A DNA stretch of 64,000 bases. It comes from a virus. Shown in pieces: positions 1 to 8,384 of this stretch (its first letter is position 1; each line of letters starts with the position of its first letter). The notes under the pieces are model-generated. The model was given only the letters and a program-made list of their open reading frames with translations, did no database searches and was not told where the DNA came from. The stretch covers positions 1 to 64,000 of IMG/VR virus record IMGVR_UViG_3300042691_036566; one strand, written 5' to 3'. Both the position numbers and the translations under genes were made by a program.

Positions 1-887
1 CCAATGGTCAACCTGTTGGGGGAATTACTGGTTTTGTAAAAATTTTACAAAAATTAATTAGGGAAACAAACCCAAACAGGGTTGTAATTTGTTGGGATGG
101 AAAAGGTGGGTCTTCTAAACGTAAATCCATGAATAAGGGATATAAAGAAGGCAGAAGTCCGATTCGACTAAATAGAAATATTAGAAATCTATCTGAAAAT
201 GAAGAAATAGATAATAAAATTTGGCAAATGACTAGATTGGTAGAATATATCAATGCTATGCCTATTGTACAACTTCTGCTTGACGGTGTTGAGGCAGATG
301 ATATTATATCAGCCGTAGTTAATCATAAAACATTGACTAACTACAATAAGGTAATTGTATCTAGTGACAAAGATTTTATTCAGTTATGTGATAATTCGAC
401 TGTTCTGTACCGTCCTGTCCAGCATGAAGTTCTTAACAAGAAAAAAATAATAGAAGAATATGGAATTCATCCAAATAACTTCTGTTTGGCTAGAGCTTTA
501 TCTGGGGATAAATCAGATAATATTGAAGGCATTGGTGGAGTTGGATTGCCAACTGTTGCCAAACGTTTTCCTATTCTTGCTGAAGAAAAAACATATACTG
601 TGGATGAATTAGTAGATTTTTGTGTAAACGCAGAATCTAAAGTAAAAGCATATAGTAGTGTTCTTGAGCAACAAAATAAAATTAGAGACAATTACAAAAT
701 TATGCAGTTAGCTATTCCCAATATTTCTATTCAGGATTCACAAAAAATAGATTATGCATTAGAGAATAGTGAATGTACATTTAATAAATTAGATATTGTC
801 CGTATGATGATACAAGATGGATTCCCATCTTTAAATTTGGACGACCTTTTTATTCACCTAAAAAAGATTGTACTTGAGAACTGCTAA
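1..887 (+). CDS. 5'-3' exonuclease / flap endonuclease (RNase H-like), 5'-truncated by window edge
   Basis: The reading frame is open from base 3, so the first ATG at 129 is internal. Upstream codons already encode a conserved N-terminal part (GGITGFVKIL, then VVICWDGKGG). The acidic motifs of the FEN/T4 RNase H family follow: VEADDIISAV, then IVSSDKDFIQL, then GDKSDNIEGIGGVGLPTAKRF-like helix-hairpin-helix residues. In this family such enzymes remove RNA primers and 5' flaps during lagging-strand synthesis. The next gene is the replicative helicase, which fits a replication block. The true N-terminus lies outside the window. Confidence 0.9.
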   Translation, partial: NGQPVGGITGFVKILQKLIRETNPNRVVICWDGKGGSSKRKSMNKGYKEGRSPIRLNRNIRNLSENEEIDNKIWQMTRLVEYINAMPIVQLLLDGVEADDIISAVVNHKTLTNYNKVIVSSDKDFIQLCDNSTVLYRPVQHEVLNKKKIIEEYGIHPNNFCLARALSGDKSDNIEGIGGVGLPTVAKRFPILAEEKTYTVDELVDFCVNAESKVKAYSSVLEQQNKIRDNYKIMQLAIPNISIQDSQKIDYALENSECTFNKLDIVRMMIQDGFPSLNLDDLFIHLKKIVLENC

Positions 888-925
888 TTTCCTGTGCTAT
901 AGTGTACATGATTTGGGAGAAATAT

Positions 926-2314
926 ATGTCATTTGTTAATGAAAAAGCTACATTTGAAAAATTTGGAACAAAGTTTCAAGAGAACCTAGTCCAACTTATG
1001 TTGGACGATAGACAGTTTTGTGATCAAATTAGTGAAGTTCTAGATATCAACTTTCTAGATGTAAAATATCTACGTCTTTTCGTAGAAAAAGTTTTTGCAT
1101 ATAGAAAAAAATATGGTACGCACCCATCACGCGATACTATGACAACCATACTTAGGTCAGATATTGAGAAAGAGAATGAACTATTACAGAAACAAGTTCG
1201 TGATTTCTATGCTCGTATTCAATCTAATGAATTTTCACTTGATGGTGAACAGCACATTAAAGACGTATCTTTGGATTTCTGCAAAAAGCAGAAACTAAAA
1301 GAAGCTATGATTAAAAGTGTTGGATTAATTCAAAACTCATCTTATGATGAGATTAGTAAAATTATCAACGATGCTCTAAAACTAGGCACAGACAATGATC
1401 ATGGTTACGATTTTATTGTTGACTTTGAAAAGCGTTTTGATATTGTAGCTCGTAATCCAATTACAACTGGCTGGGATCTAATTGATAATATTACAAAAGG
1501 TGGATTAGGCAGAGGCGAACTAGGTGTAGTTATTGCTCCAACCGGCGCAGGTAAATCTATGGCACTTGTACATTTAGGTGCGATGGCTTTACAGGCAGGT
1601 TTAAACGTGGTACATTACACTCTGGAGCTTCAAGATAAAGTTGTAGCTTTACGTTACGATTCATGTATTACTGGTATTCAATTATCTGATGTAAAAGAAC
1701 AAAAAGATCAGGTATGGGAAGGTGTAAAAGACGTACAGGGTAAGCTTATTATTAAAGAGTATCCTACAAAATCTGCATCGACAAATACAATTAAAAATCA
1801 CCTTGAGAAATTAAAACGTAAAGATTTTAAAATTGATATGGTCATTGTGGACTACGGCGATCTACTTAAACCTATCTCTGCACAAAAAGAGAAACGAAAT
1901 GAGTTGGAGAGCATCTATGAAGAACTTAGAGGGTTGGCACAAACATATGGTTGTACATTATGGACCGCCTCGCAAACCAATCGAAGCGGGCTTAACGCAG
2001 AAGTCATCACAATGGAGTCAATTAGCGAAGCCTTTAACAAGTGTTTCGTTGCAGACCTCATCTTTACCGTATCCAGAACAATAAAAGATAAGAACACAAA
2101 CGAGGGACGTATTTTCGTTGCTAAGAATCGAAATGGTCCCGATGGTTTAGTATTCCCTATTTTTATGGATACAAGCAATGTTAAGATTAAAGTCCTATCT
2201 CAGAGTACGGAAACAGCAAGTGAAATTATTGAAAGTGCTACAAAAAAGCAAGAAGAGAACTTAAAGCAAAAATACAAGAGCTTTCGTAAGGAACGAAAAG
2301 CCGTAGGAGAATAA
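926..2314 (+). CDS. Replicative DNA helicase, DnaB/T4 gp41-like
   Basis: RecA-fold helicase. Walker A is APTGAGKS (about residues 204-211) and Walker B-like is MVIVDYGDLL. An N-terminal helical domain precedes them, as in DnaB and T4 gp41. The length of 462 aa is normal. I chose ATG 926 because gggaga sits 5 nt upstream; a GTG at 902 is in frame but lacks a ribosome site. The protein would unwind DNA as a hexamer at the phage fork. It is followed after one base by a thioredoxin gene and then by ribonucleotide reductase, so replication and dNTP supply look co-transcribed. Confidence 0.9.
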   Translation: MSFVNEKATFEKFGTKFQENLVQLMLDDRQFCDQISEVLDINFLDVKYLRLFVEKVFAYRKKYGTHPSRDTMTTILRSDIEKENELLQKQVRDFYARIQSNEFSLDGEQHIKDVSLDFCKKQKLKEAMIKSVGLIQNSSYDEISKIINDALKLGTDNDHGYDFIVDFEKRFDIVARNPITTGWDLIDNITKGGLGRGELGVVIAPTGAGKSMALVHLGAMALQAGLNVVHYTLELQDKVVALRYDSCITGIQLSDVKEQKDQVWEGVKDVQGKLIIKEYPTKSASTNTIKNHLEKLKRKDFKIDMVIVDYGDLLKPISAQKEKRNELESIYEELRGLAQTYGCTLWTASQTNRSGLNAEVITMESISEAFNKCFVADLIFTVSRTIKDKNTNEGRIFVAKNRNGPDGLVFPIFMDTSNVKIKVLSQSTETASEIIESATKKQEENLKQKYKSFRKERKAVGE

Positions 2315-2315
2315 A

Positions 2316-2564
2316 ATGAAGAAAGTAATTATGTTTTCAGCTAGTTGGTGTGGTCCATGTCGTCAAGCAAAGCCCGTATTTAATCAATTAAAAGAGTCAG
2401 TACAGGGAGTTCAATTTGAAGTAGTTGACGTTGACGAAAACCCAGTAATGGCTACTAATTTTGGTGTAGCGGGGGTTCCAACATTTGTTGTATTAGAAAA
2501 TAACACAGAGGTACAAAGAGTGGTTGGTGGTGCAAATGTCACCAAGTTAAAAGAAATTCTATAA
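2316..2564 (+). CDS. Thioredoxin-like protein
   Basis: 82 aa thioredoxin fold with the active site SASWCGPCRQ at residues about 8-17 and the cis-Pro region GVAGVPTFVV. It is shorter than E. coli thioredoxin (about 108 aa), lacking the N-terminal strand. It sits directly before the class II ribonucleotide reductase, so it most likely reduces that enzyme's C-terminal cysteine pair. This partnership is inferred from position. Confidence 0.9.
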   Translation: MKKVIMFSASWCGPCRQAKPVFNQLKESVQGVQFEVVDVDENPVMATNFGVAGVPTFVVLENNTEVQRVVGGANVTKLKEIL

Positions 2565-2579
2565 TAGGAGAAATAAGTA

Positions 2580-4439
2580 ATGTCAAATTGGTCCAATCTA
2601 GCTAAAGTTGTATATAAAAGAACATACGCACGTAAAGATTATGGCGCGTTAGAAAATTGGGAAGACACCGTAGAACGTGTTATACATGGAAATGTAGTTG
2701 GTCATAATGTAAGCGAAGAAGAAATTAATCGTCTACGATACTATTTAATGCAACGTAAAGCTGGTCCCGCTGGTCGTGGTTGGTGGTATTCAGGTGCTCC
2801 ATCTCATAAGCGGCTCGGTGGTGTTGCATTAAATAACTGTTGGTTCGTTGCTGGTGATGATTGGACCAATTTTGTACTTGCTCAAGATCTACTTATGTTA
2901 GGTGGCGGTGTTGGTATGTCTGTTGAGCACAGATATGTCAGCAAGTTACCAAAAGTTAAGAAAGAAGTACAAATTGTCAATAAAGACACTCACGATGCTG
3001 ATTTTATTGTACCAGATAGTCGTGAAGGTTGGAACGAGCTAACTCGTCGTATTTTGGAGTCATACTTTGTTACTGGTAAGTCTTTTAGCTATAGTACTGT
3101 ATGCATTCGTCCTGCTGGTGAGCCTATACGCGGTTTCGGAGGTTCTTCGTCAGGGCCAAAGCCTCTTATCTCGTTTGTTGAAAAACTATGCGGAATTCTC
3201 AACGCCAGAGGCGGAAAACACGTCAAACCTCTTGACGCATCTGATATCTTGTGTTCAATTGCTGAGATGGTCGTTGCCGGTAATGTTCGTCGTTCAGCTA
3301 TTATTATTCTCGGTGATTGTTGGGATAAAGAGTACTTAAAGGCTAAACGCTGGGATCTTGGTAATATTCCAACCCAAAGAGCTATGGCTAACTTCTCAGT
3401 TGTTGTAGATGATGCACAAGATTTACATCCACTATTCTGGAAAACCTATGAAGAAGGTGAACCATTTGGTATTGTAAACCGTGAGAATATGCAAAAATTT
3501 GCTCGCATGGGTGAACTAAAGCCAGATACAGCTATTGGTGTTAATCCATGTGCAGAGGCAACTCTAGAAGATGGTGAGCCATGTAATCTTCAAGAAATTG
3601 CTCTTCCCAATCTAAAAAATGAAGAAGAGTTTATTGAAGCTGCGCGTCTTATGCACCGTTGGGGTAAGCGTGTAACAACAGAAAAATATCATCAGCCTAA
3701 ATGTGATGCGGTTGTAAAACGTAATCGTAGAATTGGAACTGGTATTACTGGTTGCCTACAAAGCCCATTATTTACGCCAGATGTTCTTGACCGTGCATAT
3801 GCTGCAATCCAAGACGAGAACGTAAAATATTCACGCGAACTAGGAATTCCAGAAAGTATTCGTACCACAGTTATTAAGCCTTCTGGAACTATTTCTAAGG
3901 TATTTGATTGCTATGAAGGAGTACATCCAGGATATTCACGCTATATTATTCAGCGTGTACGATTCTCAGCAAATGATTCATTAATTCCACTCCTAAAAGA
4001 AGCTGGACATTACATGGAGCCTGTGGTAAGATTCGACGGTAGCTTAGATCACAACACTCTTGTTGTTGATTTCTATGTTGCAGCACCAGACGATGCGCCT
4101 GTTGCAGATGAAGATTGGACAACTTGGAAACAATTAGATGTTGTAAAGATGGCCCAAAAACACTGGGCAGATCAATCCGTGTCAGTTACAGTATATTATA
4201 AGCGTGAAGATATTGAACAATTAAAGGTATGGCTAAATGATAATTTGAAATATCTAAAAACTATTTCATTCCTATGTCATAGCGAACACGGTTTCAAACA
4301 AGCTCCAAAAGAAACCATTACAAAAGATCAATACGAGAAACTATCAGCAAAAATTAAGCCTATTAACGACCAAAATATTGGTGATGGTGAACTAGAAGAT
4401 TCTATGGAATGTGCTGGTGGTGCTTGCCCAGTTAAATAA
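2580..4439 (+). CDS. nrdJ: Adenosylcobalamin-dependent (class II) ribonucleotide reductase
   Basis: The N-terminus (VYKRTYARKDYG) resembles monomeric class II ribonucleoside-triphosphate reductase. NPCAEATLEDGEPCNLQEI places two cysteines 11 residues apart, the spacing of the thiyl-radical Cys408 and redox Cys419 in the Lactobacillus leichmannii enzyme. LNNCWFVAG can supply the partner cysteine. The end (ECAGGACPVK) has the C-x4-C shuttle pair. At 619 aa it is shorter than the roughly 740 aa Lactobacillus enzyme. It needs cobalamin from the host but no oxygen, no small subunit and no activase. ggag lies upstream of the start; a strong terminator follows. Confidence 0.92.
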   Translation: MSNWSNLAKVVYKRTYARKDYGALENWEDTVERVIHGNVVGHNVSEEEINRLRYYLMQRKAGPAGRGWWYSGAPSHKRLGGVALNNCWFVAGDDWTNFVLAQDLLMLGGGVGMSVEHRYVSKLPKVKKEVQIVNKDTHDADFIVPDSREGWNELTRRILESYFVTGKSFSYSTVCIRPAGEPIRGFGGSSSGPKPLISFVEKLCGILNARGGKHVKPLDASDILCSIAEMVVAGNVRRSAIIILGDCWDKEYLKAKRWDLGNIPTQRAMANFSVVVDDAQDLHPLFWKTYEEGEPFGIVNRENMQKFARMGELKPDTAIGVNPCAEATLEDGEPCNLQEIALPNLKNEEEFIEAARLMHRWGKRVTTEKYHQPKCDAVVKRNRRIGTGITGCLQSPLFTPDVLDRAYAAIQDENVKYSRELGIPESIRTTVIKPSGTISKVFDCYEGVHPGYSRYIIQRVRFSANDSLIPLLKEAGHYMEPVVRFDGSLDHNTLVVDFYVAAPDDAPVADEDWTTWKQLDVVKMAQKHWADQSVSVTVYYKREDIEQLKVWLNDNLKYLKTISFLCHSEHGFKQAPKETITKDQYEKLSAKIKPINDQNIGDGELEDSMECAGGACPVK

Positions 4440-4453
4440 ATTTTACTAATACA

Positions 4454-4490
4454 CTCCGATAATACTATTTAAGTATTATCGGAGTTTTAT
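4454..4490 (+). terminator. Intrinsic terminator after nrdJ
   Basis: A perfect 13-bp stem (4454-4466 with 4472-4484) and a 5-nt loop are followed by TTTT. It closes the helicase-thioredoxin-reductase unit. Confidence 0.88.
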
Positions 4491-4503
4491 TAGGGGAATT
4501 AAT

Positions 4504-5532
4504 ATGAGAGATATGCAGCTTATCATGGAAAATTGGAGAAATTTTTCAAATGATGTAGAAAAAAAATCTACTGATTTATTGTTAGAAACAAAATTTGGCT
4601 CTTTCAAGTTAGATGTTCTAAATGAAGAATTATCATTAAACAGAATTTCAAGAGAAGAATATATTAAGATATTAGCAGAATCTATAGAAAATGATTTAAA
4701 ATTTATAAATGAAGGAATCCTAACAAAAGCTGTTGGAGCGTTAAAGGGAATAAAAGATGCAGTCGTTAATAAAATTAACGAAATGGGCATTAAAGTGCTA
4801 CAATTAGCTATTAAGGGTGCAGGTGCTGTCTTTGGCTTAATACAAAAAGTCTTTAGTTTAGTTGAAAAATTTAAACAAAATTATCCAACTCTTTATAGTA
4901 TAGTTGCACTGGTTGTTAAAGTGGCTTTTTGGGCAGCTATAGCATATTTAGTATATAATTCTATGGTTGGAACTGCAAAAGCTGATGTTGTTTATAGCGA
5001 TTATGGAGAAAAGGTTAGATTAACATCGGATTCTCAAGCGATGCTAAACTTACTACATAATAAAGCCGCTATGCATAAAATGGGAGTAGATCTTTCTCCT
5101 CAGATGGTAGAAAAACTAGATGCATTTATAAGATCAAAGAAAACATTTGATGTGTCAGATATGACAGAATTTAATAATATGTTTACTGCCATGCATGAAC
5201 ATTTAAAATCAGATGCGGTTCTAAAATCGCCAGAGGTTCTAGACAGAATGGGTAGTTTAATTGATGCCACACAAGCGACCGCAGAGCAAAGTGCTCAATA
5301 TTTGCAAGAAGCAGCAAAATTTGCTGGCAGAGAAACAGTAGCAGCTATTCATTCTAAAGCAGAATTATTAGCTGCGCTTAAAAAAGCTGGATACACTGGT
5401 GAGGTTGATGCTCAACATCTAAAAGATATTGTAACTGCATTACTAAAAAAGAAACATGTAACAGGCGACCCTTCCCAGTATAAAACAGCATTTTTTAGTT
5501 TGATGAATAATATAAGGGCTTTTGTTAAATAA
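4504..5532 (+). CDS. Leader-bearing protein with one membrane segment, unknown function
   Basis: 342 aa. Residues 8-14 are MENWRNF, the same leader found on the genes at 23043 and 28332. A lysine-rich amphipathic stretch follows (about residues 73-100). One strong hydrophobic segment (YSIVALVVKVAFWAAIAYLV, about residues 132-152) comes before an Ala/Lys-rich helical C-terminal half. No domain was recognised. The leader groups it with the proteins of 17-33 kb, which I suspect are packaged in the head. It stands alone between two terminators. Confidence 0.7.
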   Translation: MRDMQLIMENWRNFSNDVEKKSTDLLLETKFGSFKLDVLNEELSLNRISREEYIKILAESIENDLKFINEGILTKAVGALKGIKDAVVNKINEMGIKVLQLAIKGAGAVFGLIQKVFSLVEKFKQNYPTLYSIVALVVKVAFWAAIAYLVYNSMVGTAKADVVYSDYGEKVRLTSDSQAMLNLLHNKAAMHKMGVDLSPQMVEKLDAFIRSKKTFDVSDMTEFNNMFTAMHEHLKSDAVLKSPEVLDRMGSLIDATQATAEQSAQYLQEAAKFAGRETVAAIHSKAELLAALKKAGYTGEVDAQHLKDIVTALLKKKHVTGDPSQYKTAFFSLMNNIRAFVK

Positions 5533-5550
5533 ATAAAATTTATAATTTTT

Positions 5551-5584
5551 TATACGCCGCTTAAAAAACGGCGTATATTTTTTT
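5551..5584 (+). terminator. Intrinsic terminator
   Basis: Stem 5551-5559 pairs with 5569-5577 (TATACGCCG/CGGCGTATA), then seven T. Confidence 0.85.
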
Positions 5585-5586
5585 AT

Positions 5587-5615
5587 TTGCACACAATATT
5601 TTTGTGTGTTATAGT
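5587..5615 (+). promoter_or_regulatory. sigma70-type promoter for the 5651 operon
   Basis: TTGCAC (5587-5592), 17-bp spacer, TATAGT (5610-5615). It lies directly after a terminator and 36 bp before the start at 5651. Confidence 0.75.
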
Positions 5616-5650
5616 ATGTTCGTTGTACTTGGTACAAGAATGGAGATAAA

Positions 5651-5923
5651 ATGGGTTCAGTAATGTCATTAAACGGTACGAAAGATGAAAAAACTAAAGA
5701 GGATCGAGTAAGAGATTTTGTAAAGTCGCTTGTAGCAATTGAACAAGCTATTCAGCCATTCAAAGATCAAAAAACAGATCTTAAGAAAAGTTACGTTAGC
5801 AATAATTGGCTATCAAAAGATGATATTAAGATGGCACTAAAGGCATATCGTTTAATGAAAGATGAAACCGATATGACCGAATTAGATTCTATGTACAAAA
5901 AGGTTACAGGAAAGAAGGTATAG
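5651..5923 (+). CDS. Small helical protein, unknown (GapR-like arrangement possible)
   Basis: 90 aa, all-helical and charged. A central stretch (IEQAIQPFKDQKTDLKKSY, then LSKDDIKMALKAYRLM) recalls the helix order of GapR/DUF2312 DNA-binding proteins, but the resemblance is weak. It is the first gene after a good promoter, is preceded by ggag at 5643, and is followed 1 bp later by groES. Confidence 0.6.
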   Translation: MGSVMSLNGTKDEKTKEDRVRDFVKSLVAIEQAIQPFKDQKTDLKKSYVSNNWLSKDDIKMALKAYRLMKDETDMTELDSMYKKVTGKKV

Positions 5924-5924
5924 C

Positions 5925-6227
5925 ATGAATTTCTATTCTAGAAATAGAAATCTAGTAATTGAAGTAGAAGATGAAAAACAACAGCAACAAAACGGTGTTT
6001 TTCTACCAGATGATTATGTAAAAGCAGCTTCTAGACTAAAAGTTGCAAAAGTTATAGATGCACAATCTGGTCAATTTCAACATGATGTTGGAAGCTATGT
6101 GTTATTTGAAGCACATATGATGCAAACTTTTGACCATGAAGGGAAAAAGTATTCAATCATTCCAGAATCAGCAGTATATGGAGTTTTTAAAAATGGACCA
6201 GACTACAAAGAATCAATTGAGTATTAA
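5925..6227 (+). CDS. groES: GroES-like co-chaperonin (Cpn10)
   Basis: 100 aa. RNLVIEVEDE, then a mobile-loop-like QQQQNGVFLPDD, KVAKVIDAQSG, VGSYVLFEAHMM and YSIIPESAVYGV follow the Cpn10 strand order. It would cap a GroEL ring during folding of phage proteins, as T4 gp31 does. The phage's own GroEL is about 17 kb downstream rather than adjacent, which is unusual. Its 3' end overlaps thyX. Confidence 0.85.
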   Translation: MNFYSRNRNLVIEVEDEKQQQQNGVFLPDDYVKAASRLKVAKVIDAQSGQFQHDVGSYVLFEAHMMQTFDHEGKKYSIIPESAVYGVFKNGPDYKESIEY

Positions 6228-6933
6228 TTTATATCATGACGGAATTGGAAAAGTGGAACTTGTTGATCATGTCGGAAGTGATCTTACAATTGTTAACTCT
6301 GCTAGGGTTAGTTTTGGAGTTCACAAAGCCGAACTGGAAGATAAAGACCGTAAGCTCATTAGATATCTTATTAAGCATAGGCATACTTCAACTCTTGAGC
6401 ACTGTTTTGTTACTTTCCGTGTAAAAGTACCATTATTTATTAGATCACAACATCACAGACACCGAACATGGAGTTACAATGAAATCAGTAGGCGTTATAC
6501 GCCGGAAAATCTTGAGTTTTACGCCCCTACAGAGTTTAGAACTCAGCATTCTAATAACAGACAAGCAAGTAATAACGACGAGCAAATTAATCCATGGATC
6601 GAAGAACCAGATCAATGGATTCAAGGAAGACGAGCATCAGATATTGTCAGAGACTTACACGACGATGCCGTTAGAACATATAACCAGTTAATGGAAGCTG
6701 GAGTTTGCCGTGAACAAGCCCGTGGTGTATTGCCACAAAATATGTATACAGAGTATTATGCAAGTGCAAACTTGAATAATATCCTAAAGTTTATTGATTT
6801 AAGGAGCCACGATGGCGCACAATGGGAAATTCAGAAAGTTGCCGATGCGATGCTCAAAATCCTTGAGCAGCTTTATCCAGAAACAATTAAAGCGTATTAT
6901 GAAGTAAGGAATCCATCTCATGAAGAAAAATAA
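6193..6933 (+). CDS. thyX: Flavin-dependent thymidylate synthase
   Basis: Carries the ThyX signature RHR-x7-S in HRHRTWSYNEISRRY. ARVSFG and the C-terminal DLRSHDGAQWEIQ match the family. It makes dTMP from dUMP using FAD and methylenetetrahydrofolate. The start is uncertain: ATG 6193 lies inside groES and has no clear ribosome site; TTG 6217 (LSINLYHDG) is an alternative. It works with the dUTPase at 14572 and the reductase upstream to supply dTTP. Confidence 0.9.
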   Translation: MDQTTKNQLSINLYHDGIGKVELVDHVGSDLTIVNSARVSFGVHKAELEDKDRKLIRYLIKHRHTSTLEHCFVTFRVKVPLFIRSQHHRHRTWSYNEISRRYTPENLEFYAPTEFRTQHSNNRQASNNDEQINPWIEEPDQWIQGRRASDIVRDLHDDAVRTYNQLMEAGVCREQARGVLPQNMYTEYYASANLNNILKFIDLRSHDGAQWEIQKVADAMLKILEQLYPETIKAYYEVRNPSHEEK

Positions 6934-7051
6934 ATCTAAAGAAACTAAGGTAAAAAATGCTATTGGGGATTGTAGTTATTGTGGTCACAGTATTGTTTAT
7001 CATGCACCGATGGTTGGGTGTCTCAAATGCAGTTGCGACGAATATGAATAA
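6920..7051 (+). CDS. Small zinc-ribbon protein (43 aa)
   Basis: Begins at an ATG overlapping the thyX stop. After a Lys-rich start it reads GDCSYCGHSIVYHAP, then GCLKCSCDEYE, giving C-x2-C and C-x2-C-x-C pairs typical of a zinc ribbon. Its stop overlaps the next start (ATGAATAA). A competing frame from 6957 would give a hydrophobic N-terminus; I prefer this one because of the cysteine spacing and stop/start coupling. Confidence 0.6.
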   Translation: MKKNKSKETKVKNAIGDCSYCGHSIVYHAPMVGCLKCSCDEYE

Positions 7052-7199
7052 ACGCATGACAAAAGATCCAATGCTTCTAACTCATCATTATAATTGTTTA
7101 TCATGGGAAAAAAACATATACCGTTGTAATTGTTATATGCAGTGGGTTCAAGAAGATATGAAAGAATTAGATCGTTTTAGGGAGACTACTTCGGAGTAA
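7044..7199 (+). CDS. Small unknown protein (51 aa)
   Basis: MNKRMTKDPMLLTHHYN, then WEKNIYRCNCYMQWV and a charged C-terminus. The ATG at 7044 overlaps the previous stop. An in-frame ATG at 6957 would add a membrane-like segment (LLGIVVIVVTVLFIM) but would read across the zinc-ribbon gene. Confidence 0.55.
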   Translation: MNKRMTKDPMLLTHHYNCLSWEKNIYRCNCYMQWVQEDMKELDRFRETTSE

Positions 7200-7201
7200 A
7201 T

Positions 7202-7429
7202 ATGAAAATAACAAGAAAATCATCAATACATAAATTAAACTTTAAAGAAGTCACATTAGGACAAGTTTTTGAATGGAATATGAATTGTTATATTAAAATT
7301 GAAGAAGTTCTACATCCAGAAGAGGATTTAAAATTTAATTCTGTTTGTATTAGTGACGGATGTGTTTGTCATTTTTCAGATACTAGTTTAGTAATACTTC
7401 TTGATGCAGAATTAATTTTGAGGGGATAA
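7202..7429 (+). CDS. Small unknown protein (75 aa)
   Basis: Starts MKITRKSSIHKL, with TLGQVFEWNMNCYIKIEEV and VCISDGCVCHF inside. The G-x-V-F start followed by strands is reminiscent of the small SH3-like proteins after 52 kb, but too weakly to assign. It ends at the next start (1-base overlap). Confidence 0.6.
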   Translation: MKITRKSSIHKLNFKEVTLGQVFEWNMNCYIKIEEVLHPEEDLKFNSVCISDGCVCHFSDTSLVILLDAELILRG

Positions 7430-7614
7430 TGAAATTTATAGGTAGTTGGGAATCTAAATATTTTGGATTTGTATATAAGGATATGGCATATTATGTAGGT
7501 TGGAATCATCCAACTTGCCGTGATTGGGGATATACTGAAGACTGGTATGACGGACCCATACATAGATTTTCATTATACTTTATTGCATTCCTTAAACACT
7601 ACGATAGAGGATAA
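7429..7614 (+). CDS. Small aromatic-rich unknown protein (61 aa)
   Basis: Rich in Trp, Tyr and Phe (YYVGWNHPTCRDWGYTEDWY). The YVGWNHP part suggests a compact beta protein. No family recognised. It sits in a run of tightly spaced small genes. Confidence 0.6.
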   Translation: MKFIGSWESKYFGFVYKDMAYYVGWNHPTCRDWGYTEDWYDGPIHRFSLYFIAFLKHYDRG

Positions 7615-7616
7615 AA

Positions 7617-8384
7617 ATGGAGCGCACTCTAGATTTACACTATGACACAATTGTTATAGGCGCAGATCTGAGTGCGCTTTCTTTTTCTTATGCCCAAAAA
7701 GTTCCGTTTATATATATTCGTAGATTAAAACCATATAAATATGGATTTGATTTTGATTATGAAGAAAAATTAAAAATATACGAACATATGTTTTATATGC
7801 TATCAATAAATAGATATTGTCCTTTATCAGACAAAGTTCAATCTATAAGATTAGACGAAGAAAATATGCTAAGAGTAACAACAAATACTAATTGTCTAAT
7901 TAAGATTAAATATAATAAATTAATAATAAGTGATGATTATAAAGTGGAAGGACTTCCACCGGTAAAAGATAAAACATCTTATAGTAATTGTGTAATTGAT
8001 TATTTTGGAATAGCAGATACATACGTATTAAAATTTATGGGAGACACAAGCAATGACTGTCCAAGAACAATATATTACCCAGGTACTTATGTTTCTGGAA
8101 CTAAACAGTTTAAGAATTTAATAATAAATTCGCTATTGTCGGATGAAGAATTAGAAAAAATAGACTTCTCAGAGTCTTACATGCGACTAAGGTTATATCG
8201 GATATATCAGAATATGCAAACCTTACAACACATTAGGAGAGAAATATATCCTTTAGGCAAGAATATTTATGAATTTCCAGACAATATTTCTATTTTAACG
8301 GATTCCCATGAAAAAATCTTAGGTGGTCCAAAAGTAGAAGATAGATATCTAAACTTTATAGAAAGCAGATTATGGAAAGCCTAA
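7617..8384 (+). CDS. Possible FAD/NAD-binding (Rossmann) protein
   Basis: 255 aa. The N-terminus DTIVIGADLSALSFSYAQK resembles the first strand and glycine turn of flavin-dependent amine oxidases and UDP-galactopyranose mutases, with only a partial G-x-G-x-x-G. The rest is divergent and rich in Tyr and Ile. It overlaps the next gene by 13 bases, so the two are probably translated together. The assignment is a fold guess only. Confidence 0.5.
   Translation: MERTLDLHYDTIVIGADLSALSFSYAQKVPFIYIRRLKPYKYGFDFDYEEKLKIYEHMFYMLSINRYCPLSDKVQSIRLDEENMLRVTTNTNCLIKIKYNKLIISDDYKVEGLPPVKDKTSYSNCVIDYFGIADTYVLKFMGDTSNDCPRTIYYPGTYVSGTKQFKNLIINSLLSDEELEKIDFSESYMRLRLYRIYQNMQTLQHIRREIYPLGKNIYEFPDNISILTDSHEKILGGPKVEDRYLNFIESRLWKA

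Noticed and set aside
467-691. Minus-strand ORFs here and elsewhere (for example 10744-11199, 50444-50812, 62440-62823)
   Set aside because: All are antisense shadows of good + strand genes or of tRNAs, without ribosome sites or recognisable domains.
129-887. Start of the exonuclease at ATG 129
   Set aside because: The frame is open to base 3 and already encodes conserved exonuclease residues, so 129 is internal.
6957-7199. A membrane protein of 80 aa starting at 6957
   Set aside because: Its hydrophobic start is the alternate frame of a Cys-rich zinc ribbon with proper stop/start coupling; the frame is kept only from 7044.
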